23,073 bases of DNA from JALZOC01 sp031361295 (GTDB lineage Bacteria; Acidobacteriota; Vicinamibacteria; Vicinamibacterales; 2-12-FULL-66-21), in the NCBI GenBank assembly GCA_031361295.1, contig JANMCN010000247.1, positions 1-23,073 on the forward strand, in the 5' to 3' direction. Shown here one piece after another: positions 8,059 to 15,147 of the stretch (the first letter of the stretch is position 1; every line of letters starts with the position of its first letter). The translations under genes were made by a program, and so were the position numbers. Under the pieces are notes generated by a model. That model was not told the DNA's origin. It worked only from the letters and a program-made list of their open reading frames with translations, and did not search any database.

Positions 8059-8196
8059 GTCTGCAACGGGTTGTAGGTGGAGTCCGCCGACAGTGGCGAA
8101 CGTCGCTTGCCGCTCCGACACTTTGGGCCTGCCGAAAAACGTCATGTGCCAAAAAGTGGCCACCATATTGGCCCCTGTGGAACGCAAGGTGTGGGG

Positions 8197-8745
8197 ATGA
8201 AACTGACGCCAACTCGAAGCCGTCGTCGTGAGGCGGGTTTTACGCTCATCGACATGCTGTTCGTGGTCGCGATCCTGGGCCTGCTGGCCTCGATGGCGAT
8301 CCCGGGCCTGATGCGCGCCCGCGGCGCCGCCCGGGCCTCGTCGGCGCTCGGGACCATGCGGGTCGTGAACAGCGCAGAATTGACGTTCGCGATCTCCTGC
8401 GGTCTGGGCTTCTACTCGCCGGATTTTCCGACCTTGGGCATCGCGCCACCCGGTAATCCGGAAGGGTTTCTCCCCGCGGAACTATCGAGCGGGTTCACGT
8501 TCGAGAAGAGCGGCTACATCTTCAGCCTCGCAGGCACCCCACTCGGCGGGGCGCCCGCGTCGTGCAACGGGCTCGGGGCCGGGATGGCATCTCCGGGATA
8601 TGCCGCGGTTGCGGATCCCCTGGATCCGAATGGCAGCCGGTATTTCGGCACGAACTCCGACGGCCTGATTTACCAGGACACGGCGACGCTCTCGGCGACC
8701 ATGCCGGAGACCGGCGGACCGCCGTCCGGCCTGCCAATCCAATAG
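8197..8745 (+). CDS. Type IV pilin / pseudopilin with class III leader
   Basis: 182-residue prepilin. A basic 14-residue leader ends in EAG, then FTLIDMLFVVAILGLLASMAIPGL forms the hydrophobic N-terminal helix, so prepilin peptidase would cut after G14 to leave 168 residues. Position +5 is Asp, not the near-invariant Glu. The segment after the helix (MRARGAARASSALGTMRVVNSAELTF) resembles PilA-like pilins of Acidobacteria as I remember them. Two Cys (in AISCGLGF and PASCNGLG) could form a disulfide. The protein is exported through the inner membrane and assembled into a pilus or pseudopilus. ATG 8197 has AAGG seven bases upstream; GTG 8191 is possible. No pil assembly genes are adjacent, so the machinery must be encoded elsewhere. 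Confidence 0.88.
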   Translation: MKLTPTRSRRREAGFTLIDMLFVVAILGLLASMAIPGLMRARGAARASSALGTMRVVNSAELTFAISCGLGFYSPDFPTLGIAPPGNPEGFLPAELSSGFTFEKSGYIFSLAGTPLGGAPASCNGLGAGMASPGYAAVADPLDPNGSRYFGTNSDGLIYQDTATLSATMPETGGPPSGLPIQ

Positions 8746-8750
8746 TCAGG

Positions 8751-8790
8751 TCAAGCGAAGGCCAGGCCCCCGGCTTTCGCGCTTCGCTGA
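8751..8790 (+). terminator. Hairpin after the pilin stop, possible terminator
   Basis: AGCGAAG (8754-8760) pairs with CTTCGCT (8782-8788), with an inner GCC/GGC pair that can stack within. It begins six bases after the pilin TAG. There is no clear T-run after it, so it could instead protect the 3' end or be a weak or Rho-aided terminator. Confidence 0.4.
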
Positions 8791-9127
8791 CAACCCCGTC
8801 TTCGTCATCGCCGCCGTCTCCTCCAGGCGGCGTTCCACTTTCATCGCGAGCAGCCGGCGGTTTGCGTGCCCCGTGCGGGTGGGCGCCCGCGGCACAGCTT
8901 CGGCCTGCCCTCGCCCCGCCGCGCCGTCCCGGAAGAGTTCTGTGCACGCGGTCAGGCCGTTTGTGCCGCTCACGACCCGCAGCCTGTGCGCCGGTCGCAC
9001 ATCCGCACACCAGGCCCTCCAAAAAGTCGCCAGAACTCCAGTTTTCGCAGCAACTTACATCTTTGGATCGACGCGGCATCCATTCCGCTATAGAGCCTGC
9101 GTCGCGCACCACCGCGCGGCGCCATTC
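8791..9127. other. Gene-free stretch between the pilin and the DUF5658-like gene
   Basis: About 340 bases where I can support no gene. Open frames on both strands are Arg/Pro/Ala-rich with no Shine-Dalgarno site, signal peptide or recognisable motif. A TATAGA at 9089-9094 could be a -10 element for the downstream gene, though the only -35-like sequence (TTTGGAT near 9062-9068) is 20 bases away, too far for a good promoter. Confidence 0.5.
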
Positions 9128-9139
9128 AAGGAGCTGTCG

Positions 9140-9583
9140 ATGCTGCGCTCACTGCTTCGCCCGGTTGTTGCCATCCTGGTTCTGTCGGCTGCGGCGCCGG
9201 TGTGGGCAGCCGACGACACCCTGTCTGCAGCACCGTCCACAGCGGTGGCGGCAGCCTGGGCGGCAGAACGGGCCCTGCAGGCGCCCTCGCCAAGGCCGGT
9301 GAACCTGATGCTCGCGTCCTATGCCGCGCTCCAGGGGCTCGACATGGCGTCCACGATCCAGGCGCGCCAGGCCGGTGCCCGCGAAGCGAACCCCTTGCTG
9401 GCCGGGGGCTACGGCCAGGCGACGGCCATGAAGGCCGCGCTCGCGTTCGGCGCGATTGGCGCGGTGAAGCTGATGGGGAAGAAGAACCGGAAGGCCGCGC
9501 TATGCACGGCGATTGGCCTGAACGTCGCGAGTGCCGTCGTCGTCGCGAACAACATGAGAAACACGCACTCCCTCGCGCGGTAA
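9140..9583 (+). CDS. Small exported membrane protein, DUF5658-like
   Basis: 147 residues. The first 24 form a signal peptide (LLRPVVAILVLSAAAPVWA, cut before ADD). After a linker comes LMLASYAALQGLDMASTIQARQAGAREANPLL, which matches the pattern I remember for DUF5658 proteins (Asp-x3-Thr in a helix, then a Gly-x2-Glu-x-Asn-Pro turn), followed by one or two further hydrophobic helices (KAALAFGAIGAVKLM and ALCTAIGLNVASAVVV). Function unknown. ATG 9140 is supported by AAGGAG six bases upstream and by the signal peptide; the frame stays open upstream to 8873 but without such features. It faces the H1-like gene tail to tail. Confidence 0.75.
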   Translation: MLRSLLRPVVAILVLSAAAPVWAADDTLSAAPSTAVAAAWAAERALQAPSPRPVNLMLASYAALQGLDMASTIQARQAGAREANPLLAGGYGQATAMKAALAFGAIGAVKLMGKKNRKAALCTAIGLNVASAVVVANNMRNTHSLAR

Positions 9584-9630
9584 GAGCCGACGCGGTGGCA
9601 AGTCCTCACGCATGGGACGACGCCGCTCGA

Positions 9631-9660
9631 ACGAAGGGCAGCCTGACACCTGCCCTTCGT
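9631..9660. terminator. Perfect 11-bp inverted repeat between convergent genes
   Basis: ACGAAGGGCAG and CTGCCCTTCGT pair perfectly around an eight-base loop. It lies 47 bases after the DUF5658-like stop and 22 bases beyond the H1-like stop on the other strand. This is the position and shape of a bidirectional terminator, although neither flank has a strong T-run. Confidence 0.6.
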
Positions 9661-9682
9661 GTCCACCGCCCGGAAGACCGCC

Positions 9683-10228
9683 CTACCGGCGCTTTGCCTT
9701 CGCGTTCCTGCCTTTCGCGCTGCGCCCGCCCGCAGCCTTTTTCTTTCCCGATGCCTTCGTTGCGGCCGCGCGTTTCGCCGGGGCGGCCTTGCGTTTCGCC
9801 GGGGCGGCCTTGCGCGTCGCAGCGCCGGCTGTTTTCCTGCGGGGCTTCACGGCGGCCTTCTTCGCCCCGCGCGCGCTGACCACCTTCCGGGCCTTGCGTG
9901 CGGTGACCTTGACCTGCCTCTGCACTTGCTTGACCGTCCGGCGCACGATCCGGCGCACCGCGCGCCGCGGCTTCGCGGTCTGGTCGACCGCGGTCTTGGC
10001 GGTCGTCGCCACGTAGCTGGCGGCGGCGCCCGCCCGGGCGGCCGCCTCTCCGGCCATGGCTGCCGCAGAGCCTGCCGCTCCCGCCGTGGCGCTCGCGGCT
10101 CCCGAGGCCGCGTGCGCTCCCTCCATCACCGTCCGGGTCGCAGACCCGAGTGTGCTCCCGATGGTTTCCGCCGCCTTCGTCAGGATGGTATCGTTCTCGA
10201 CTCCGTCGCGCTGTGAATCATCAGCCAT
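9683..10228 (-). CDS. Histone H1-like Lys/Arg/Ala-rich DNA-binding protein
   Basis: 181 residues. The acidic opening MADDSQRDGVENDTILTKAAETIGS is followed by a long Ala/Gly-rich, probably helical stretch to about residue 90, and then by a strongly basic tail of PKR, RR, KKA and PAKRKAA-type motifs ending KGRNAKAKRR. The tail resembles the C-terminal domain of eukaryotic H1 and bacterial AlgP/Hc1-like proteins, which bind DNA through charge rather than a folded domain. A nucleoid-associated role is likely but unproven. ATG 10228 is preceded by AAGGAG (10239-10234) five bases upstream. The frame is open further upstream to 10282, but that part has no support. It is divergent from the small gene at 10324. 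Confidence 0.72.
   Translation of the reverse strand: MADDSQRDGVENDTILTKAAETIGSTLGSATRTVMEGAHAASGAASATAGAAGSAAAMAGEAAARAGAAASYVATTAKTAVDQTAKPRRAVRRIVRRTVKQVQRQVKVTARKARKVVSARGAKKAAVKPRRKTAGAATRKAAPAKRKAAPAKRAAATKASGKKKAAGGRSAKGRNAKAKRR
9770..9811. repeat. Two tandem copies of a 21-bp unit within the H1-like gene
   Basis: GCGTTTCGCCGGGGCGGCCTT occurs twice without a gap. In the minus-strand gene it encodes two identical seven-residue repeats (KAAPAKR type) in the basic tail. Exact nucleotide identity suggests recent slippage duplication. Confidence 0.85.
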
Positions 10229-10323
10229 GGCGTCTCCTTGCGCGGCATAGTAGCAGAGCACTGCCCGCATCGGTGCACGCAATGTAGACGGATCGTGCGC
10301 CGCGCTCCTTCAGGGCATCCACG

Positions 10324-10596
10324 TTGAGCGAGACCTATACCTACCGTCCGCCGATTCTCGAGGAGCTGGCGCGCCACGGCCTCGTCCCCGGGCGGTCGAG
10401 CTCGCCGGGGCAGCTGCGGGATGCGGTACGAGAGTTGTACAAGTACGAGATCAAGCGTCTTCGAGGAGAGCTGCTGGCCGGCCGCTTCCCGAAATCCGAA
10501 TACGCGGGCCGCGTTCTCGAGCTGCGCAGGCGTTACCGGGTCCTGTCGGTCCCGACTCATCTCTGGATCGCGCCAGCGGATGGCAGCGAGGGCTGA
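10324..10596 (+). CDS. Small conserved protein upstream of the HerA-like ATPase
   Basis: 90 residues, no signal peptide or membrane segment. Starts TYRPPILEELARHGL, then a charged helical centre (VRELYKYEIKRLRGELLAGRFPKSEYAGRVLELRRRY). I remember similar unnamed proteins with the pattern RPPIL...YKYEI-RLR...F-K-EY but no function. TTG 10324 is the likely start; an AGGG lies about 10 bases upstream. It ends 19 bases before the ATPase gene on the same strand, so co-transcription and a functional link are likely. It could be a regulator or adaptor for the ATPase, which is inference. Confidence 0.65.
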   Translation: MSETYTYRPPILEELARHGLVPGRSSSPGQLRDAVRELYKYEIKRLRGELLAGRFPKSEYAGRVLELRRRYRVLSVPTHLWIAPADGSEG

Positions 10597-10615
10597 ACCT
10601 CCGTTACCATCAGGT

Positions 10616-12997
10616 ATGCAGGACTACGAAAAGCTCGGTCTGTTCTACCTCGGTCGCGAGCACGACCTGACGTCGGCGCGGACCCTCGACACTCCGATCC
10701 TCTATGACTCGCGGGATCTGGTGACGCATGCCGTGTGTGTCGGCATGACAGGCAGCGGCAAGACCGGCTTGTGCCTGTCGCTCATCGAGGAAGCCGCCAT
10801 CGACGGCGTTCCCGTCATCGCGATCGATCCGAAGGGAGATCTTGCCGATCTCCTGCTGACCTTCCCGGGTCTCTCGGCGCAGGAGTTCAGGCCCTGGATC
10901 GATGAAGATGAAGCGCGGCGCGCGGGACTGTCGCCCGACGCCTTTGCCGCGCAGCAGGCCGACGCGTGGAAGAAAGGGCTGGCGGATTCGGGTCAGGACG
11001 GCGCACGGATCGAGCGGCTGCGTGCCGCGGCCGACTTCGCGATTTACACCCCCGGCAGCAGCGCGGGACTGCCCGTCTCCGTCTTGAGCTCGTTCGCGGC
11101 GCCGCCTGACGCCATCCGGCAGGACGCGGAGCTGCTCTCGGAGCGGGCATCCAATACCGCCACGAGCCTTCTGTCGCTCGCCGGGGTCGACGCACCGCCG
11201 CGCAGCCGTGAGCACACGATCGTGACGACGGTGCTCATGTCGGCGTGGAAGGAGGGCACGGATCTCGACCTGGCGTCCCTCATCCAGCGCGTGCAGACGC
11301 CGCCGTTCACGAAGGTCGGCGTTGTCGATCTCGACGCTTTTTTTCCGCAGCGCGATCGCTTCGAGCTCGCGATGCGGTTCAACGGTGTCCTGGCCGCTCC
11401 AGGATTCGAGCAGTGGTTCGAAGGCGAACCGCTCGATCCCGCACAGCTTCTCCACACCGCCGACGGCCGTCCGCGCGTCGTCGTGTTCTCCATCGCGCAC
11501 CTCGGCGACGCCGAACGGATGTTCTTCGTGTCGTTGCTGTTCAACCAGATGCTCGCCTGGATGCGGGGGCTCACGGGGACGTCGAGCCTCCGGACCGTGC
11601 TCTACATGGACGAGATCGCGGGCTTCCTGCCTCCCGTCGCCGATCCTCCCTCGAAGCTGCCGCTGCTGACTCTCCTCAAGCAGGGGCGTGCGTTCGGCCT
11701 CGGCGTCGTGCTGGCAACGCAGAATCCCGTGGATCTCGACTACAAGGGACTCTCGAACATCGGCACCTGGTTCCTTGGCCGACTCCAGACCGAGCGGGAC
11801 AAGGCGCGCGTACTCGACGGCCTCGACGGGGCGGCCGCCGGCGGCCTCGACCGCTCGGAAGCGGATCGCCTCCTGTCTGCGCTCGGCAAGCGCGTGTTCA
11901 TGCTCCACAACGTCCATGATCACGCGCCGCGTGTGTTCCAGACGCGCTGGACGATGTCGTATCTGAGGGGGCCGCTCTCCCGGGACCAGATCCGGCTGCT
12001 GATGGCGGGCCGGCGTCCGCACGAGAGCCCCGCGTCCTCAGCGCGGCCGACGCGGCCCAGGAGCGCCGTTGCGGCATCAGGCGCCGAGGGAGGGGGCGCA
12101 CTTCCGGTCCTTGCGCCGGGCATCCAGCAGGTGTTCCTGCCGCGCCCGGCCTCGGGGGCGCCGCCGGTCTACTCCGCGGTTGTCCTCGGGGCGGCGCGGG
12201 TGGCCTTTTCGGACTCGACGCTGGGCGTGGACGCCGCACGCGATGTCGTGTACACCACGTCCGTCACCGACGCCGCGGTGCCGGTTGAGTGGTCGGCCGC
12301 CGTGGCCGTTGACATTCAGGTCGCCAGGCTGCTCAACGCCCCGGAGCCCGGCGCTTCCTTCCAGCCCTTGCCTCCCGCAGCCGCCCAGGCCCGGAACTAC
12401 GCGACCTGGCAGAAGGCGTTCGGCCAATGGCTCGCCCAGAACGAAAAGCTGGAGCTGCTCCGGCATCGGGAATCGGCGCTGACATCGCGCCCAGGAGAAA
12501 CGGAGCGGGATTTCAGAATCCGCGTCCAGGACTCCGGGCGGACCGCCAGAGATCAGGCACTTGAGGCCGTGCGCCAGAAGTACGCGGCCCGGCAGGCCAC
12601 CCTGGCCGAACAGCTGCGCCGCGCCGATGCCGCGGTCGGACGCGAGACCGAACAGGCGTCGCAGCAGAAGCTGCAGACGGCGCTCTCGGTCGGTGCAACC
12701 CTCGTCGGAGCGTTCTTCGGACGGAAAATGGTGTCGGCCGGGACGCTGGGCCGTGCCACGACGGCGGCGCGCGGCGTCGGCCGGAGCATGAAGGAGTCGT
12801 CGGACGTGCAGCGGGCGTCCGAGTCGGCGGGCGCGGTCCGCGCCCGTCAGCAGCAGCTCGAAGATCAGATCCAGGAAGAGACCAGGACGATTGCCGCGAA
12901 CTTCGATCAGCCGGCCGCTTTCGAGCGCGTCACGCTGCTGCCCAGGCGAGGGCAGGTCACCGTGCAGCTTCTCGCTCTAGGCTGGGATCCTGACTGA
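10616..12997 (+). CDS. HerA/DUF87-type ATPase with C-terminal coiled coil
   Basis: 793 residues. Walker A is GMTGSGKT (43-50), followed by VIAIDPKGDLADLL (DPKGD, a HerA/VirB4/FtsK-class signature). Walker B is VLYMDEIAGFLPP (328-340, D332 E333). A downstream ATQNPVDLDYKGLSNIGTW segment is typical of HerA-type hexameric translocases. After a low-complexity Ala/Ser/Arg link (about 470-495) and a beta-rich region, residues from about 590 are charged and helical, likely coiled coil, with a Gly-rich hydrophobic patch (LSVGATLVGAFFGRKM) near 690. It probably forms a ring that moves DNA or a protein chain, but no NurA, nuclease or Sir2 partner is nearby. The start is ATG 10616, which lacks a good Shine-Dalgarno site; TACCAT at 10605-10610 could be a -10 for a nearly leaderless message. 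Its 3' end overlaps the convergent membrane-protein gene by 41 bases. Confidence 0.85.
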   Translation: MQDYEKLGLFYLGREHDLTSARTLDTPILYDSRDLVTHAVCVGMTGSGKTGLCLSLIEEAAIDGVPVIAIDPKGDLADLLLTFPGLSAQEFRPWIDEDEARRAGLSPDAFAAQQADAWKKGLADSGQDGARIERLRAAADFAIYTPGSSAGLPVSVLSSFAAPPDAIRQDAELLSERASNTATSLLSLAGVDAPPRSREHTIVTTVLMSAWKEGTDLDLASLIQRVQTPPFTKVGVVDLDAFFPQRDRFELAMRFNGVLAAPGFEQWFEGEPLDPAQLLHTADGRPRVVVFSIAHLGDAERMFFVSLLFNQMLAWMRGLTGTSSLRTVLYMDEIAGFLPPVADPPSKLPLLTLLKQGRAFGLGVVLATQNPVDLDYKGLSNIGTWFLGRLQTERDKARVLDGLDGAAAGGLDRSEADRLLSALGKRVFMLHNVHDHAPRVFQTRWTMSYLRGPLSRDQIRLLMAGRRPHESPASSARPTRPRSAVAASGAEGGGALPVLAPGIQQVFLPRPASGAPPVYSAVVLGAARVAFSDSTLGVDAARDVVYTTSVTDAAVPVEWSAAVAVDIQVARLLNAPEPGASFQPLPPAAAQARNYATWQKAFGQWLAQNEKLELLRHRESALTSRPGETERDFRIRVQDSGRTARDQALEAVRQKYAARQATLAEQLRRADAAVGRETEQASQQKLQTALSVGATLVGAFFGRKMVSAGTLGRATTAARGVGRSMKESSDVQRASESAGAVRARQQQLEDQIQEETRTIAANFDQPAAFERVTLLPRRGQVTVQLLALGWDPD

Positions 12998-13628
12998 CAC
13001 GCTGGAGGCTGGCCGTGCGGGAGTGCGCTCCGCGCGCAGGCAGCATGATCAGCCCGAGCATGTAAAGCACGAGCGCCAGCAGGCCGGCGTACCCCGTGCC
13101 CTCCGCGTTCGGCTGATACTCGATCGAGCCGAGGCTGACGCCCTGCAGCAGCGTGGTCATCAGCCGTTTCAGCATCCCGCTGTCGGGCGCATAGAGGCTT
13201 TCGAGCACGACGAAGCGCAGCACGTATGCGGCGGCAAACAGCACCGCGAGGCTCCGCAGGATGCTGGCGCGGCCGGTCACCCCCGCGAGCGCGGTCAGGA
13301 TCTGGACGAAAAAATACACGCTGAAGATGACGAACAGGAGTCCGCGTTCGGGTGTGAGCAGGTTGAACATCTGTGCGGACGCGGCCAACAGCGATCCGAG
13401 CACGATGAGGCCCGACACGTTCTCCAGCGCCGGTCGACCGGAATTCATCAGGCGTTCCGGGGCCAGCGCGCGTGCGCGTGCGAGTGCGCCGAGGAGCGCC
13501 ATCGCCAGCATCAGCGCCACGACCGTCGGGGGCGCGAGACGCACGGTGCTGTCGAGTCGCAGGCCGCCGAGCAGGGCGACGGTGAGAAAAATGCCGGGCA
13601 GGACGATGGCTTCTCGGAGGGCCGTCAT
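12957..13628 (-). CDS. Polytopic inner-membrane protein of unknown function
   Basis: 223 residues with about six predicted membrane helices (for example VALMLAMALLGALA, LIVLGSLLAASAQMF, LLFVIFSVYFFVQILTAL, LAVLFAAAYVLRFVVL and LLALVLYMLGLIML) and a polar segment, YAPDSGMLKRLMTTLLQG, before the last helix. I recognise no enzyme or transporter motif. ATG 13628 overlaps the stop of the upstream TPR gene by four bases (ATGA), so the two are translationally coupled and probably form a complex. The last 41 bases overlap the 3' end of the ATPase gene on the other strand. Confidence 0.75.
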   Translation of the reverse strand: MTALREAIVLPGIFLTVALLGGLRLDSTVRLAPPTVVALMLAMALLGALARARALAPERLMNSGRPALENVSGLIVLGSLLAASAQMFNLLTPERGLLFVIFSVYFFVQILTALAGVTGRASILRSLAVLFAAAYVLRFVVLESLYAPDSGMLKRLMTTLLQGVSLGSIEYQPNAEGTGYAGLLALVLYMLGLIMLPARGAHSRTASLQRVSQDPSLEREAAR

Positions 13629-14170
13629 TTCCGCGTCCGGAATACTTTCAGCGGATTGAAGTCGGACGGTTCCCGGGTGATTCCGCGCACGAGTTCCGCG
13701 CGGAGTTCGTCGGCAGACTTCATCAGCAGATCGGCGTCGCTGACGACCAGGCGATGGGCGGGCGCGAGCGCAATCGCACGGTCGACGGCTTCGAGCCCCT
13801 GTGTGAACAGCGCATCGTCGTTGTAGAGGCGCCCCCAGCCTTCCCGGTAGTAGCTGTACGCGATGTAGAACTGCGTCTGCGCGTCACGCTGGGCAGGATC
13901 GGCGCGTGCGAACGCCGCCCGCGCCTCCGGGAACGCATCGCGTCGGAAGAAGACAAGTCCGTCAGCCGTCGCCTGCGCATCGACCCGGTACAAACCTGCG
14001 CCGGACGCCAGCCCACCGGTGACCTGCGCCACCGTCTGCGGCTGCGCCGCGTAGAGCCAGATGATGAATCCCCCGTATGCGAGCGTGAGCGCGAGACCTG
14101 CCAGGCGCACTTTCACACCACGGAACTCTGCAGTAAATGTGCCGCGCCGACGCGTCTCGGAGGGTGACAC
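13625..14170 (-). CDS. Membrane-anchored TPR-like protein
   Basis: 181 residues: a short cytoplasmic N-terminus, one membrane helix (LAGLALTLAYGGFIIWLYAA, about 24-43), then a periplasmic helical domain. FFRRDAFPEARAAFARADP and GLEAVDRAIALAP are recognisable tetratricopeptide-type helices, with an aromatic-rich YIAYSYYREGWGRLYNDD between them. The role is unknown; a scaffold for the six-helix membrane protein with which it overlaps by four bases is reasonable. GTG 14170 is the first usable start in frame; there is only a weak GGCG upstream, so a start a few codons further in is possible. Confidence 0.72.
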   Translation of the reverse strand: MSPSETRRRGTFTAEFRGVKVRLAGLALTLAYGGFIIWLYAAQPQTVAQVTGGLASGAGLYRVDAQATADGLVFFRRDAFPEARAAFARADPAQRDAQTQFYIAYSYYREGWGRLYNDDALFTQGLEAVDRAIALAPAHRLVVSDADLLMKSADELRAELVRGITREPSDFNPLKVFRTRK

Positions 14171-14311
14171 TTTCGCCGCCCAGCTCGGCGGTGAGCGGAA
14201 CGGCAGAAGCGCTCTTATCCACGGCGAGCGCGTTCTCTCGCGACAGCGGCCCCGAGCTCGTGCGCCTGGCCGCCCCCTCGACGATCAATCGGCTGTTCTA
14301 GGGGTTGTGCC

Positions 14312-15064
14312 TCAACGCTCGCGGGCTATCGGCAGCGCCGCCACGGTGCGACGAGCCTCGATGCTCACGGGGTGGCCGTTGATCGTCTCGTACTCGTAGT
14401 GCACTTCGAGGTGCGACGTCCCCGCAAACTTCACTTTCGCGACCGATTCGGTGGAAATGGGCACCCGGACGCCGTCGAGTCGCGCATAGTGGCGAATGAC
14501 GTTCACCAGGCTCGTCCAGAATGACGGGTTCTTCGACAGCTGGCCCTCGACGCGCAGCAGCTCACCGCCGTCGCTGAGGACCATGCGGCCGTCCACGAGC
14601 AGCACGTCCTTGCGCCTGGGTTTGATCTCCACGTAGCGCTCGCCGTCGCCGCGTTCTCTTTCCGTGAATTCGTAGTTCTCAGGAGTCAGCTCGGAGCGGC
14701 GGCAGTCGCCGGCCTCCACGAGCTGCTGTTCCCGCTTCAGGACCTCTTTGAGCACCTTGTTGCGGATGTAATCGGACCCGGACTCAGCCACCACCGTGTA
14801 CCGGAAGCCTCGCGCATCAAGCTCCGTCCAGGCTTCCAGCCACGCTTCCTGGCCGAAATGTTCACTCTGCGCGTGCATCCGCCGGTAGGCCCGATACTGG
14901 GTGAGCGCCGGCTCCCGCGGACCGATGGCGTGGTCTGGGACAGCGTCGGCGCCGCGTGCGGCGGGGCTCGTACCGACCGCCAGGGTCAGCAGCAATGTGA
15001 ATCCAGGACCCCACAGTGAGAGTCCCCGCGACCGCATTCGCTGTGTACCCAGTCGCATTTCCAC
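14312..15064 (-). CDS. Exported protein, LolA/RseB-like fold suspected
   Basis: 250 residues from GTG 15064, which has GAGGAG eight bases upstream; ATG 15058 is an alternative. A long basic N-region and LLLTLAVGTSPAARGADA form a signal peptide. The mature part has alternating beta-type stretches (RGFRYTVVAESGS, ERYVEIKPRRKDVLLVDGRMVL, KVKFAGTSHLEVHYEYETINGHPV) resembling the half-barrel of LolA/RseB-like periplasmic lipid-binding proteins. That is a fold guess from the strand pattern, not a motif match. It is followed by 141 bases without a clear gene before the TPR gene on the same strand. No ligand or partner can be named. Confidence 0.65.
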   Translation of the reverse strand: MEMRLGTQRMRSRGLSLWGPGFTLLLTLAVGTSPAARGADAVPDHAIGPREPALTQYRAYRRMHAQSEHFGQEAWLEAWTELDARGFRYTVVAESGSDYIRNKVLKEVLKREQQLVEAGDCRRSELTPENYEFTERERGDGERYVEIKPRRKDVLLVDGRMVLSDGGELLRVEGQLSKNPSFWTSLVNVIRHYARLDGVRVPISTESVAKVKFAGTSHLEVHYEYETINGHPVSIEARRTVAALPIARER

Positions 15065-15147
15065 GCTCCGTGCTCCTCAAGGCAAGAAGCGTGCTGGACC
15101 TGAGCTCGACGTTATGGTTCCTGCCGACGCGGGCCGCGGCCTCCAGA

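Noticed and set aside
8018..8196. c-di-GMP riboswitch in the pilin leader
   Set aside because: Attractive by context, but the conserved core sequences of GEMM-type riboswitches are not visible.
8746..9112. Minus-strand open frames in the gap after the pilin
   Set aside because: No start signals, no hydrophobic or motif structure, and amino-acid content like other GC shadows.
13962..14288. Alternative upstream frame as a frameshifted N-terminus of the TPR protein
   Set aside because: The 14171-14288 part has no signal peptide, motif or ribosome site, and the TPR frame already has a complete membrane anchor from GTG 14170.
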